Assembly (NCBI RefSeq): GCF_019139675.1
Contig: NZ_CP077077.1
Location: 2,666,001-2,730,000 of the forward strand
Direction: 5' to 3'
Length of the DNA: 64,000 bases
DNA from: Pseudomonas maumuensis
GTDB lineage: Bacteria > Pseudomonadota > Gammaproteobacteria > Pseudomonadales > Pseudomonadaceae
The notes below the pieces were generated by a model. It saw only the letters and a program-made list of their open reading frames with translations, had not been told where the DNA came from and did not search any database. The position numbers and the translations under genes are program-made. This document shows positions 32,688 to 41,124 of the stretch, one piece after another (the stretch's first letter is position 1; every line of letters starts with the position of its first letter).

Positions 32688-35282
32688 TCAGGACCGCTGC
32701 CTGGCCGGGCGTGGCCGGCCGTCCTTGCTGCGCCTGCCCTTGCGCGCGCGGCCAGGTTCACGGGTGTCATCCTCGACCATCAGCGTGGTCAACGCCGTAG
32801 GATCCTGTGCCCCGGCACCTGCGGCCTGCTCCAGGTCGCTGACCATGCGCCGGATCCGGTCGGCGAGCTTTTCCGAACTGAGGCTCTCGCGAAAGCGCTC
32901 GACCATCAGCGGAAAGGCGAGCGGTGTGGCGCGCCTGATGCTCCGCAGTTGCAGCGGCAGAGGCTGCAAGCGCTGCAGGGTCTGGCGCAGGCGTTGCACA
33001 TCCAGTTCCTGGCTCAGCACCTCCTGGTGGGCCTGGGTCAGCAGCAGGTTGTCCGGGTCGTGCTGCCTGAACACATCGAAGTACAGCCCGCTGGAAGCCT
33101 GCAACTGGCGCGTGCTCTTCGGTGCACCGGGGTAGCCGGTGAACACCAGTCCGGCGATCCGGGCGATCTCGCGAAAGCGCCGGCGCGCCAGTTCGCCGGC
33201 ATTGAGGCTGGCAAGCACCTCGGGCAGCAGGTCTTGGCTGTCGAACAGCGCCGGGGTCAGGGCGCCGGCGTAGTCGATGGCGCTGGCGCACAGCAGCTCC
33301 AGGCCGTAGTCGTTGACCGCGATGGAGAAACTCCGCGGCGTATCCCTGGCCAGGCGCCAGGCCAGCAGGCTGGCCAGGCCCAGATGCACCGAGCGCCCGG
33401 CGAAGGGGTAGAGAAACAGGTGCCAGCCCTCGCGGGACTTCAGGGTCTCGGCCAGCAGGAGGTTTTTGCCGGGCAACGCCGACCAGGCTTTCTGCACCTC
33501 CAGTAACGGGCGTAGCAGGCGCATTTCCGGGCCTTGGTAGACCCCCTGGTCCGCCGCATCCAGCTCGGCCAGCATCGCCTCGGCCAGTTCGCCCGAGAGC
33601 GGCATGCGCCCGCCGTTCCAGCGCGGGATAGCGGCCTTGCGGTCGCTGGCGCGGCGCACGTAGACGGTCATGTCGCGCACTTCCACCAGCTCCAGGGTAC
33701 GCCCGGCGAACAGGAAGTGGTCGCCCGGGCGCAGGCGGGCGATGAAGCCTTCTTCGACGCTGCCCAGCGATCCGCTGCCGCCGCGGGCCCAGAACTTCAC
33801 GGTCAGGCTGGCATCGCTGACCAAGGTGCCGATGCTCATGCGGTGACGGCGTGCCAGGCGTGCATCGGGCACCCGCCAGCGGCCTTCGGCGTCCGGCTCG
33901 GCGCGGCGGAAATCGGGGTAGGCGGTGAGCGAGAGGCCGCCGTGGCGGATGAACGCCAGGGCCCATGCCCATTGCGTCTCGCTCAGGTCGCGGTACGACC
34001 AGGCGCTGCGCACTTCGGCGAGCATGTCCTGGGCGTCAAAGCCGTCGCCCAGGGCCATGCTCACCAGGTGCTGGACCAGCACATCCAGTGGCCGCCCGGG
34101 GGCCTGGCGCGCCTCGACCTTGCCTTGCGCCACCGCCCTGCGTGCCGCCGCCGCCTCCAGCAGCTCCAGGCTGTGGGTCGGTACCAGCGTGGCGCGCGAG
34201 GGCCGGCCCGGGGCGTGGCCGGAGCGCCCGGCGCGCTGCATCAGGCGCGCCACGCCCTTGGCCGAGCCGACCTGCAGCACGCGCTCCACGGGCAGGAAGT
34301 CCACGCCAAGGTCCAGGCTTGAAGTGCACACCATTGCCTTCAGCTGGCCTTTCTTCAAGGCCAGCTCCACCCAGTCGCGCACCTCACGCGACAGCGAGCC
34401 ATGGTGCAGTGCCAGCAGCCCGGCCCAGTCGGGCCGCGCCTGCAGCAGTGCCTGGTACCAGGTCTCCGCCTGCGAGCGGGTGTTGGTGAACACCAGCGTG
34501 GTGGCGCTGCCCTCCAGTTGTTCGACGACTTGCCCGAGCATGCGCAGGCCCAGATGCCCGGCCCAGGGGAAGCGTTCGATGGCGGCCGGCAGCAAGGTGT
34601 CGATGCGCAGCTCCTTGGCGTCGTGCCCTTGCACCAGGCGGCCTGCCGGCATCAGCACTTGCCGCGCGTGCTCCAGGTTGCCCAGCGTGGCGGACAGTGC
34701 CCAGACCAGCAGCGATGGCTGCCAGCAGCGCAGGCGGGCGAGGGCCAGTTGCAACTGCACGCCCCGTTTGTTGCCGAGCAACTCGTGCCATTCGTCCACC
34801 ACCAGCATGCGCAGGCCGGCGAACGCCTCGCGCGCATTGGCTTGGGTCAGCAACAGGGTCAGGCTTTCCGGGGTGGTGACCAGGGCGCTGGGCAGGCGCC
34901 GTGCCTGGCGGGCGCGTTCGGCGCTGCCGGTGTCACCAGTGCGCAGGCCGATGCTCCAGGCGATCTCCAGGTCATCCAGGGGGGCCTGCAGCGCCCTGGC
35001 CGTGTCGGTGGCCAGGGCGCGCATGGGGGTGATCCATAACAGGGTCAGCGGCGCCATGGCAGGCTTGCCGCGACGTGATGGTGCGGGCAGGGAGGCACAC
35101 TGCCCGGCGAAACGATCCAGCGCGGCGAACCACACCGCATAGGTCTTGCCGGCGCCGGTGGCGGCGTGCAGCAGCCCCGATTCGCCCTCGGCCACGGCTT
35201 GCCAGACGGCCTTCTGGAAGGTGAACGGCTTCCAGCCGCGCTCGGCGAACCAGCGGCTGGAAGGCTGGCGGTGCTTGGCCAT
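32688..35282 (-). CDS. Ligase-associated Lhr-like DEXH-box helicase
   Basis: The 864-residue superfamily 2 helicase has the Q-motif region T-F-Q-K, Walker A A41-T-G-A-G-K-T47, the DEXH box [13 protein letters not shown], and the second RecA domain ending in Q-R-A-G-R-S-G-H. A long Lhr-type C-terminal part with a winged helix follows. The DEWH form and the length mark the ligase-associated branch of Lhr rather than full Lhr (about 1500 residues). The frame is open further upstream across the ligase, but the ATG at 35282, sharing one base with the ligase stop, fits the operon. It would unwind damaged DNA or RNA:DNA hybrids for its partners. Confidence 0.9.
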   Translation of the reverse strand: MAKHRQPSSRWFAERGWKPFTFQKAVWQAVAEGESGLLHAATGAGKTYAVWFAALDRFAGQCASLPAPSRRGKPAMAPLTLLWITPMRALATDTARALQAPLDDLEIAWSIGLRTGDTGSAERARQARRLPSALVTTPESLTLLLTQANAREAFAGLRMLVVDEWHELLGNKRGVQLQLALARLRCWQPSLLVWALSATLGNLEHARQVLMPAGRLVQGHDAKELRIDTLLPAAIERFPWAGHLGLRMLGQVVEQLEGSATTLVFTNTRSQAETWYQALLQARPDWAGLLALHHGSLSREVRDWVELALKKGQLKAMVCTSSLDLGVDFLPVERVLQVGSAKGVARLMQRAGRSGHAPGRPSRATLVPTHSLELLEAAAARRAVAQGKVEARQAPGRPLDVLVQHLVSMALGDGFDAQDMLAEVRSAWSYRDLSETQWAWALAFIRHGGLSLTAYPDFRRAEPDAEGRWRVPDARLARRHRMSIGTLVSDASLTVKFWARGGSGSLGSVEEGFIARLRPGDHFLFAGRTLELVEVRDMTVYVRRASDRKAAIPRWNGGRMPLSGELAEAMLAELDAADQGVYQGPEMRLLRPLLEVQKAWSALPGKNLLLAETLKSREGWHLFLYPFAGRSVHLGLASLLAWRLARDTPRSFSIAVNDYGLELLCASAIDYAGALTPALFDSQDLLPEVLASLNAGELARRRFREIARIAGLVFTGYPGAPKSTRQLQASSGLYFDVFRQHDPDNLLLTQAHQEVLSQELDVQRLRQTLQRLQPLPLQLRSIRRATPLAFPLMVERFRESLSSEKLADRIRRMVSDLEQAAGAGAQDPTALTTLMVEDDTREPGRARKGRRSKDGRPRPARQRS

Positions 35283-36937
35283 CACAGCAGCCCCTGCAAG
35301 GTGGCCAGCGTGTCGGCCTGTTCGATGGTCTTGTCGGTGCGCCAGCGCAGCATGCGTGGGAAACGCACCGCGATGCCGCTCTTGTGGCGCTTGGACAGGG
35401 CGATGCCTTCGAAGCCCAGTTCGAACACCAGGGTTGGGGTGACGCTGCGTACCGGACCGAACTTGTCCACCGTGGTCCTGCGCACGATGGCGTCGACCTT
35501 GCGCATCTCTTCGTCGGTGAGGCCGGAGTAGGCCTTGGCAAAGGGCACCAGCACCCGCTCGCCCGGGGCACTGTCGTCCCATACCGCGAAGGTGTAGTCG
35601 CTGTACAGGCTGGCGCGCCGGCCATGGCCGCGCTGGGCATAGATCAACACCGCGTCGATGCTGAACGGGTCGATCTTCCATTTCCACCACAGGCCCAGGT
35701 CACGGGTACGGCCCACGCCGTACAGCGAGTCACGGCGCTTGAGCATCATGCCCTCGACACCCAGCTGGCGCGAGGCTTCGCGCTGGCGGGCGAGCGCCTG
35801 CCAGTCGGCGCCGGTCACGCGCGGCGACAGGCGCAGGCGCGCATCGCCGATGCTATCGACCAGCACCTCTAGCTGCTCCCGACGCTGGTCCTGGCTGCGG
35901 CTGCGCCAGTCTTCGCCTTGCCATTCCAGCAGGTCGTAGGCCAGCAGCGCCGCCGGCAACTCGTCCAGCAGCTTCTTGCCCAAGGTCTTGCGCCCGATGC
36001 GTTGCTGCAGCAGGGCGAACGGCTGGACGCCAAATGCCTGTTCGCCGCTGTCGGGTGGCGCCTTCCAGATCACCAGCTCGCCATCGAGCACGGTGCCGTC
36101 GGGCAGCGCGGCGGCGAGTTGCGCAAGCTCGGGAAAACGCTCGGTGATCAGCTCCTCGCCCCGCGACCACAGCCAGGCACGCCCATCGCGTTTCACCAGC
36201 TGGGCACGGATGCCGTCCCACTTCCATTCCACCAGCCACTCCTGGGGCGGGCCGAGCACCGCGTCGAAGCGCTCGAGCGGCTCCTGTAGCGGGTGCGCCA
36301 GGAAGAACGGATAGGGCTGGCCGCCGCGCTGGGCATGTTCCTCGGCCGACTCCTGGGCGATCAACGCCAGGTAGCGCTGGGGCGTCGGCTGGTGCGCGAG
36401 GTCGGTGTAGCCGACCATGCGCTGCGCCACGCGCTTGGCGTCGACTCCGGCCAGCGCAGCCAGGGCGCGGGTCACCAGCAGCTTCGAGACGCCGACGCGA
36501 AAACCACCGGTGAGCAGCTTGAGGCTAACCATTAGGCTTTGCCGGTCGAGTCGCGTCCACAGCGCCTGCAAGCGCGGCGCCAGCTCCTCGGGGGGCAGGC
36601 CGCGCAACGGCAGCAGTTGCTCCAGCCACCACTGCAAACTTTCATCCGCGACCTGGGTGGACTCTGGCAGCAACAGCGAAACGGTTTCGGCGAAATCGCC
36701 GACCGCCTGGTAGCTCTCCTCGAACAACCACTCGGGCAGGTCGCACAGGCGAATTGCCAGGTCGCGCAGCACACGGGTCGGCACCACCTGGCGGGGGCGC
36801 CCGCCGGCGAGGAAGTACACCGCCCAGGCGGCATCGGCCGGTGGCGCGGCGGCCAGATAGTCCTGCAGCGCGGCAAGCTTGGCATTGCTCGAGGTGGTGG
36901 CATCGAGCCGGGCGTAGAGTTCGGCGAAGGCTCTCAT
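35282..36937 (-). CDS. ATP-dependent DNA ligase
   Basis: The 551-residue ligase has the adenylated lysine K239 in E-W-K-W-D-G-I-R, an N-terminal helical DNA-binding domain (1-200), motif IIIa-type L-L-A-Y-D-L-L-E-W near 333, motif [10 protein letters not shown] near 400, motif V W-W-K-W-K and a C-terminal OB domain. Bacteria already have NAD-dependent LigA; this extra ATP enzyme works in repair. It shares one base with the stop of the exonuclease gene upstream and one with the helicase start downstream, so the set is tightly coupled. This is not the Ku/LigD end-joining system: no polymerase or nuclease domain is fused to it. Confidence 0.93.
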   Translation of the reverse strand: MRAFAELYARLDATTSSNAKLAALQDYLAAAPPADAAWAVYFLAGGRPRQVVPTRVLRDLAIRLCDLPEWLFEESYQAVGDFAETVSLLLPESTQVADESLQWWLEQLLPLRGLPPEELAPRLQALWTRLDRQSLMVSLKLLTGGFRVGVSKLLVTRALAALAGVDAKRVAQRMVGYTDLAHQPTPQRYLALIAQESAEEHAQRGGQPYPFFLAHPLQEPLERFDAVLGPPQEWLVEWKWDGIRAQLVKRDGRAWLWSRGEELITERFPELAQLAAALPDGTVLDGELVIWKAPPDSGEQAFGVQPFALLQQRIGRKTLGKKLLDELPAALLAYDLLEWQGEDWRSRSQDQRREQLEVLVDSIGDARLRLSPRVTGADWQALARQREASRQLGVEGMMLKRRDSLYGVGRTRDLGLWWKWKIDPFSIDAVLIYAQRGHGRRASLYSDYTFAVWDDSAPGERVLVPFAKAYSGLTDEEMRKVDAIVRRTTVDKFGPVRSVTPTLVFELGFEGIALSKRHKSGIAVRFPRMLRWRTDKTIEQADTLATLQGLL

Positions 36938-37947
36938 CAGGCGCTTGGCTCCAGGCTGTCGTCTTCCTCGCCGTACTCGGTCTGGAAGGCTCGGGCATCC
37001 AGGCCGCGCTCGGTCAGGTAGCGAACCAGCACGTTGACCTGGCCGTGAGTGACCATCACCCGCTCGGCGCCGCTCTGCTCGATGGCCCAGAGCAGGCCGG
37101 GCCAGTCGGCGTGGTCGGAGAGCACGAAGCCCCGGTCGACGCCGCGCCGGCGCCGTGCCCCGCGCAGCAGCATCCAGCCGCTGGCGAAGGCGTCACTGTA
37201 GTCGCCGAAGCGGCGCATCCAGGTGCTGCCGCCCGCCGAGGGCGGGGCGAGGACCAGCGCCTGGCGCAGCAATGGGTCGCCCTTGCTGGTCGCCGTTGCG
37301 GGCAGGGTTTCCGGCAGGCGTACACCGGCGGCGCGGTAGACCTGGTTCAGCGGCTCCACCGCACCATGCACCAGCACCGGGCCGATGCTGGCGTCGATGC
37401 CGTGGAGAATACGCTGGGCCTTGCCGAAGGCGTAGGCGAACAGCACGCTCGGACGCCCGGCGGCGGCATTGGCGCGCCACCAGGCGTCGATGTCGGCGAA
37501 GATGCAGGCCTGGGCTTGCCAGCGGTAGATCGGCAGGCCGAAGGTCGATTCGCTGATGAAGGTGTGGCAGCGTACCGGTTCGAAGGCTGCGCAGGTGCCG
37601 TCCGGCTCGACCTTGTAGTCGCCGGAGGCGACCCACACCTCGCCGCGGTATGCCAGGCGCACCTGGGCCGAGCCGAGCACATGGCCGGCGGGATGAAAGC
37701 TCAGGGTCACGCCGTGGTGCGCAAGCGGCGTGCCGTAGGGCAGGGTCTGCAGGTCGATGTCCTCGCCCAGCCGGGCGCGCAGTATCCCGGCGCCGGGCGC
37801 CGCTGCGAGGTAGTGGCGATTGCCGCGCCGGGCATGGTCGCCGTGGGCGTGGGTGATCACCGCCCGGTCGACCGGCCGCCAGGGGTCGATGTAGAAATCA
37901 CCGGGTGGGCAGTACAGCCCTTCGGGGCGCGCGACGATCAGCTCCAT
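36937..37947 (-). CDS. Ligase-associated MBL-fold DNA exonuclease
   Basis: This is a metallo-beta-lactamase/beta-CASP nuclease of 336 residues. It has the H33-A-H35-G-D37-H38 motif, H-P-A-G-H-V-L-G-S-A near 90, S-G-D-Y near 108 and a late L-S-D-H-A-D-W motif near 283. It belongs to the group often misnamed mRNA 3'-end processing factor, but which occurs next to ATP-dependent DNA ligases (the SNM1/Artemis-like class) and processes DNA ends. It is the first gene of the four-gene operon; the start is the ATG at 37947. A shorter version is unlikely because the first strand is conserved. Confidence 0.9.
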   Translation of the reverse strand: MELIVARPEGLYCPPGDFYIDPWRPVDRAVITHAHGDHARRGNRHYLAAAPGAGILRARLGEDIDLQTLPYGTPLAHHGVTLSFHPAGHVLGSAQVRLAYRGEVWVASGDYKVEPDGTCAAFEPVRCHTFISESTFGLPIYRWQAQACIFADIDAWWRANAAAGRPSVLFAYAFGKAQRILHGIDASIGPVLVHGAVEPLNQVYRAAGVRLPETLPATATSKGDPLLRQALVLAPPSAGGSTWMRRFGDYSDAFASGWMLLRGARRRRGVDRGFVLSDHADWPGLLWAIEQSGAERVMVTHGQVNVLVRYLTERGLDARAFQTEYGEEDDSLEPSA

Positions 37948-38138
37948 GGCTCACCTTGGCCTGGGGGTTAACAGCTCAGAGCGTCGGCAGGCGCGTCAGG
38001 TTCATAGTTCGTTGCAGGCACGGCGCCCGTTCATCCCAGGCGCAGGTTCCGCGCTGAACTTTGCGGACATTCGTGGCTTCCTCTGTTCAAGGCGGTCGTG
38101 TCCATCTCGGGCAGGCGCCTGGAAGAGGAGGATGGGTC

Positions 38139-38372
38139 ATGAGCGACCCCGTGACGTACTTCTGGATCGCCGTGGTGGCGATCATCCTGCTGGTCGACTT
38201 GTGGGCGATCGTCAGCGTGTTTCGCAGCGACAAGTCCGATGGCGTGAAGGTCTTGTGGTCGCTGCTGCTGGTGGTGTTCCCCGTAATCGGGCTGGCCATC
38301 TGGGGTGTCGCCGGGCCGCGAGGCATCAAGCGTGGCAGCGGACCGACTTCGCCGGAACACAGCAAAGGCTAG
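38139..38372 (+). CDS. Small membrane protein with PLD-nuclease N-terminal (PLDN) domain
   Basis: The 77-residue product has two hydrophobic segments (about 7-28 and 40-60) separated by a short charged loop, F-R-S-D-K-S-D-G-V-K. The second is of the form L-L-V-V-F-P-V-I-G-L-A-I-W. This is the PLDN domain, found alone in small membrane proteins or in front of cardiolipin synthases. A GGAAGAGGAGGA ribosome site precedes the ATG. It is followed after 9 bp by another tiny gene, so they are probably co-expressed. The function is unknown; such proteins often respond to envelope or osmotic stress. Confidence 0.7.
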   Translation: MSDPVTYFWIAVVAIILLVDLWAIVSVFRSDKSDGVKVLWSLLLVVFPVIGLAIWGVAGPRGIKRGSGPTSPEHSKG

Positions 38373-38381
38373 GAGATGTGT

Positions 38382-38534
38382 ATGAAACAGCAGCAGCCAG
38401 ATCGTCGCCAGCCGCGCCCGGCGGGCGAGGCCGAGCGCGACAACGACGCCCATCGACCCGATGGCTCCAGCGGCACGCAACATGACTCGACCGCGCAGAA
38501 GGCCGCGCGCGGCAAGGGGCGGCGCCAGGGGTGA
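38382..38534 (+). CDS. Small hydrophilic protein, 50 aa
   Basis: An ATG with an AGGAG site 6 bp before it opens a 50-codon frame. The frame encodes a very charged, Gln/Arg/Asp/Gly-rich peptide (M-K-Q-Q-Q-P-D-R-R-Q, ending K-G-R-R-Q-G) with no hydrophobic part, which should be disordered in solution. It lies 9 bp after the PLDN gene and ends 15 bp before the convergent hydrolase stop. The ribosome site and spacing make it a credible gene despite its size. No family is recognised with certainty. Confidence 0.55.
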   Translation: MKQQQPDRRQPRPAGEAERDNDAHRPDGSSGTQHDSTAQKAARGKGRRQG

Positions 38535-38549
38535 CGCCGCCCGGGCCTG

Positions 38550-39380
38550 TCAGCTGCGGAAGAACGCCAGCAGGTCCTGGTTGATCACGTCGGCGTGGGT
38601 AGTGGGCATGCCATGGGGATAGCCCTTGTAGGTCTTCAGAGTGCCTTTGGGCAGCAGCTTGGCCGACAGTGGCCCCGAATTGTCGTAGGGCACGATCTGG
38701 TCGTCGTCGCCATGCATGACTAGCACCGGCACCGTCACCTTCTTCAGCGATTCGGTGAAATCGGTCTGGGAGAACGCGACGATGCCGTCGTAGTGTGCCT
38801 GGGCGCCGCCCATCATGCCCTGGCGCCACCAATTGAGGATCACCCCCTGGTCCGCCTTGGCGCCGGGACGGTTGTAACCGTAGAACGGCCCCGCCGGGAT
38901 ATCGTGGTAGAACTGCGCGCGGTTGGCCTTGAGCTGGGCCTGGAGGTCGTCGAACACTGACTTGGGCAGCCCGCCGGGGTTGCTGGCGGTCTGGACCATC
39001 AGCGGCGGCACGGCGGCGATGATGGCGGCCTTGGGTACCTTGTCCTCGGGATGGCGGGCCATGTAGTGGATCACCTCGCCACCGCCGGTGGAGTGCCCGA
39101 CATGGAACGCCCCCGCGACACCCAGGTGCTTGACCACCGCAGCCACGTCATCGGCGTAGTGGTCCATGTCGTGGCCGTCCCAGACCTGGCTCGAACGGCC
39201 ATGGCCGCGACGGTCATGGGCGACCACGCGGTAGCCTTCGGCGACGAAGAACAGCAGTTGCGCGTCCCAGTCGTCGGCGCTGAGCGGCCAGCCGTGATGG
39301 AAGAAGATCACCTGGGCGTCCCGTGGGCCCCAGTCCTTGTAGAAGATCTCGAGTCCTTCCGGGGTTGTGACGTATGCCAT
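38550..39380 (-). CDS. Alpha/beta hydrolase, non-heme chloroperoxidase/arylesterase type
   Basis: The 276-residue hydrolase has the nucleophile S97 in G-H-S-T-G-G, oxyanion strand F-F-H-H-G-W-P-L, the acid in M-H-G-D-D-D-Q-I-V-P, and the base histidine in P-T-T-H-A-D. The G-H-S-T-G-G-G-E and G-W-P-L-S-A-D-D-W motifs are those of bacterial cofactor-free haloperoxidases, which in nature act as esterases or lactonases and make peracids. It is divergent from the MerR regulator. Its own promoter has the 19-bp-spaced MerR layout (39452-39482), so it is very likely under that regulator's control. Confidence 0.85.
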   Translation of the reverse strand: MAYVTTPEGLEIFYKDWGPRDAQVIFFHHGWPLSADDWDAQLLFFVAEGYRVVAHDRRGHGRSSQVWDGHDMDHYADDVAAVVKHLGVAGAFHVGHSTGGGEVIHYMARHPEDKVPKAAIIAAVPPLMVQTASNPGGLPKSVFDDLQAQLKANRAQFYHDIPAGPFYGYNRPGAKADQGVILNWWRQGMMGGAQAHYDGIVAFSQTDFTESLKKVTVPVLVMHGDDDQIVPYDNSGPLSAKLLPKGTLKTYKGYPHGMPTTHADVINQDLLAFFRS

Positions 39381-39451
39381 TTCGCGTCTCCTGATTCTAG
39401 GGTGTGGAGCTAGTGAAGGCGGGCAAGTGAGGGTCCACTGGCCACCGGACA

Positions 39452-39482
39452 ACTCTAGGATTAAAGTGCGCTTCAAGGTCAA
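39452..39482 (-). promoter_or_regulatory. MerR-type promoter of the hydrolase gene
   Basis: On the minus strand, -35 TTGACC (39477-39482) and -10 TAGAGT (39452-39457) are 19 bp apart. The spacer carries the dyad TTGAAG-CGCA-CTTTAA. A 19-bp spacer with a central palindrome is the mark of promoters that MerR-family proteins untwist. It lies in the space shared with the divergent merR-type gene. Confidence 0.6.
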
Positions 39483-39502
39483 TGCAATTGCAAAGGTGCC
39501 GC

Positions 39503-39943
39503 ATGAGAATAGGAGAGCTGGCCAAGCTCACGGGCCTGGCCCCGTCGCGTATCCGCTTCTACGAGGCCAGTGGGCTGATCAGCTCGGTCGAGCGCAAGGC
39601 CAATGGCTACCGCGACTACGACGCCGATGCCGTGTGGGTGCTGGAGATGATCACCAACGCCCAGGCCGCCGGGTTCTCGCTGGAGGAGATCCGCCGGTTG
39701 CTGCCGGCCAAGGCCAAGGGCTGGCAGCACGATGAACTGCTGGGCGGGCTCAGGCGCAAGGTCGAGGAGATCGAACGCCTTCAGGAGCGCCTGGCACGCA
39801 ACAAGGCGCAGTTGTTGCTGGTGATCGAAAGCATAGAAAGCAAGCCCGAAGGCATGCAGTGCGCGGACAACTCACAGCGGGTGCTGGAGCGGCTGCGTGA
39901 GGAAATGGCCCAGGAAAAGGCGCGGCGCGGAGCGGACCTGTAG
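39503..39943 (+). CDS. MerR-family transcriptional regulator
   Basis: The 146-residue regulator has the MerR winged helix at the start (M-R-I-G-E-L-A-K-L-T-G, R-I-R-F-Y-E-A-S-G-L-I, then N-G-Y-R-D-Y) and a long dimerisation helix (about 80-120). The C-terminal tail has one Cys (in M-Q-C-A-D-N), so it is not an obvious metal or SoxR-type iron-sulfur sensor. It probably senses an organic or redox-active compound. The intergenic space with the divergent hydrolase gene holds a MerR-type promoter; two similar promoters lie 1.5 kb away. The ATG at 39503 starts exactly at the conserved domain. Confidence 0.88.
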   Translation: MRIGELAKLTGLAPSRIRFYEASGLISSVERKANGYRDYDADAVWVLEMITNAQAAGFSLEEIRRLLPAKAKGWQHDELLGGLRRKVEEIERLQERLARNKAQLLLVIESIESKPEGMQCADNSQRVLERLREEMAQEKARRGADL

Positions 39944-39975
39944 CAGCGCCGCTGCCACAGGGTGCCTGCGTCGTT

Positions 39976-40962
39976 TCAGTCAAGCGCCGCCAATGGTTTG
40001 GGCGCATACAGCGCGCTCTGGAACTCGGGCACATACTCGTACTTGACCATCCGTCCCAGCTGCAGATCATGGATATAGCGCGACAGTTCGCCATCCCCCA
40101 GCACCAGTTCCGCCGAATCGGCCTTCATGCTCGAGGCATGGCTGACCTGCCGCGAGGTGGCGTAGCCAAAGGCCAGGCGGCCCTGGTGATCGAGGTTGGT
40201 GAAGCTGTTGGTGACAAGGCCTGGCTCGTCGGACAACCCGTCGAGCTTCCTGGCCCTGAACACCACGTCCACCTTGCCGGACCGCGCATCGACGATATCG
40301 TAGGTTACCGCCTGGGCGTCCTCGCGCCGGTCGATCCCGGTCAGCCACTTGGGCAGGTTGTAGCCCACCACGCCGCGCACCCGTGCCAGCTCGGTGTTGA
40401 CCGGCAGTTTGAGCACATAGCCCCAGAAATCCTTGGCCATCGACTGCCCGACCAGAGAGACGGGCCCAAGGTTCGCCTTGCCGGGCTTGTTGGTGATGAT
40501 CGACAGGGCAACCTCGTTGTAGCTGTCGTTGTCGCAGTAGTCGTAGGTGTAGGCAGTGAACGCCACCAGGCCGCGCCCAGGCCAGACCTGCAGGGGTTGC
40601 ACCTGCTCCAGCACGGCGGCGGGCATCAGTGCCCGCAGGCGTTCGAGATCGGCGGTGTAGACGGCGGTGACACGGCTGTTGCGGTAGTAGAAGTTCGGTG
40701 AGTACGACTCGAAACCCATGTCGACCCGGGTCTTCTCCAGGCCCTTGAACCAGCTCAGGTCGATATCCGGCGCCTCGGCCTGGATCACCGCCAGCGGCGG
40801 GTTGGAGCGGTAACGGTCGTACAGCCCGCCCTTGAGCACGGGCACCGGGTGCCCGGCGATGTCGATCTGGGTGGTAGCGGCATGCTCAGGGAGGCCGTTG
40901 GCGGCGTGGGTGACGGGCATCAGCAGGGCGCCGGCCAAGGCGGTGGCGGTTCCGAGTTTCAC
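39976..40962 (-). CDS. Exported acetoacetate-decarboxylase-like protein
   Basis: The 328-residue protein belongs to the acetoacetate decarboxylase superfamily: a W-P-G-R-G-L-V-A-F strand near 127, the Y-x-D-N-D-S-Y-N-E-V region near 142-151, and G-Y-N-L-P-K205-W, where K205 may be the Schiff-base lysine. Unusually, it starts with a good signal peptide (GTG start at 40962; cleavage after T-H-A20), so it acts in the periplasm. A GGAG site lies about 10 bp before the GTG. Its promoter region contains a 19-bp-spaced MerR-like promoter. True decarboxylase activity is uncertain. Confidence 0.65.
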   Translation of the reverse strand: MKLGTATALAGALLMPVTHAANGLPEHAATTQIDIAGHPVPVLKGGLYDRYRSNPPLAVIQAEAPDIDLSWFKGLEKTRVDMGFESYSPNFYYRNSRVTAVYTADLERLRALMPAAVLEQVQPLQVWPGRGLVAFTAYTYDYCDNDSYNEVALSIITNKPGKANLGPVSLVGQSMAKDFWGYVLKLPVNTELARVRGVVGYNLPKWLTGIDRREDAQAVTYDIVDARSGKVDVVFRARKLDGLSDEPGLVTNSFTNLDHQGRLAFGYATSRQVSHASSMKADSAELVLGDGELSRYIHDLQLGRMVKYEYVPEFQSALYAPKPLAALD

Positions 40963-41005
40963 GGTGCTGTATCTCCAGGATGGATGATGTCGGGGCTGCG
41001 TAATC

Positions 41006-41036
41006 ACCCTAACGTTCAACCCAACTTGAGAGTCAA
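41006..41036 (-). promoter_or_regulatory. MerR-type promoter of the acetoacetate-decarboxylase-like gene
   Basis: On the minus strand, TTGACT (41031-41036) and TAGGGT (41006-41011) are 19 bp apart. The spacer contains TCAA-GTTGGG-TTGA, with the same dyad geometry as a SoxR box. The sequence differs from the other two sites, so it may bind the same regulator less well or a different MerR protein. Confidence 0.45.
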
Positions 41037-41062
41037 TGCTGAATTTTTCCCCGCATCAGGGC

Positions 41063-41093
41063 TTGACCTTAAAGTTGACTTTAAAGCTAACGT
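41063..41093 (+). promoter_or_regulatory. MerR-type promoter of the OYE-type reductase gene
   Basis: TTGACC (41063-41068) and TAACGT (41088-41093) are separated by 19 bp that contain a perfect palindrome, TTAAAG-TTGA-CTTTAA. It closely resembles the hydrolase promoter site at 39452-39482 and lies 31 bp before the reductase start codon. Confidence 0.65.
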
Positions 41094-41124
41094 CTGCGGC
41101 ACGAACTTTGTTGAGGTAACGCCG

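Noticed and set aside
35283..35690. N-terminal extension of the Lhr-like helicase
   Set aside because: It lies inside the ligase gene, is Arg/Pro-rich, and the conserved helicase sequence starts right at the ATG at 35282.
38000..38120. Extracytoplasmic sigma (AlgU-type) promoter GAACTT-n-TCTG ahead of the PLDN gene
   Set aside because: The GAACTT is present but the spacing to the next TCTG is about 20 bp instead of 16-17, so the match is not good enough.
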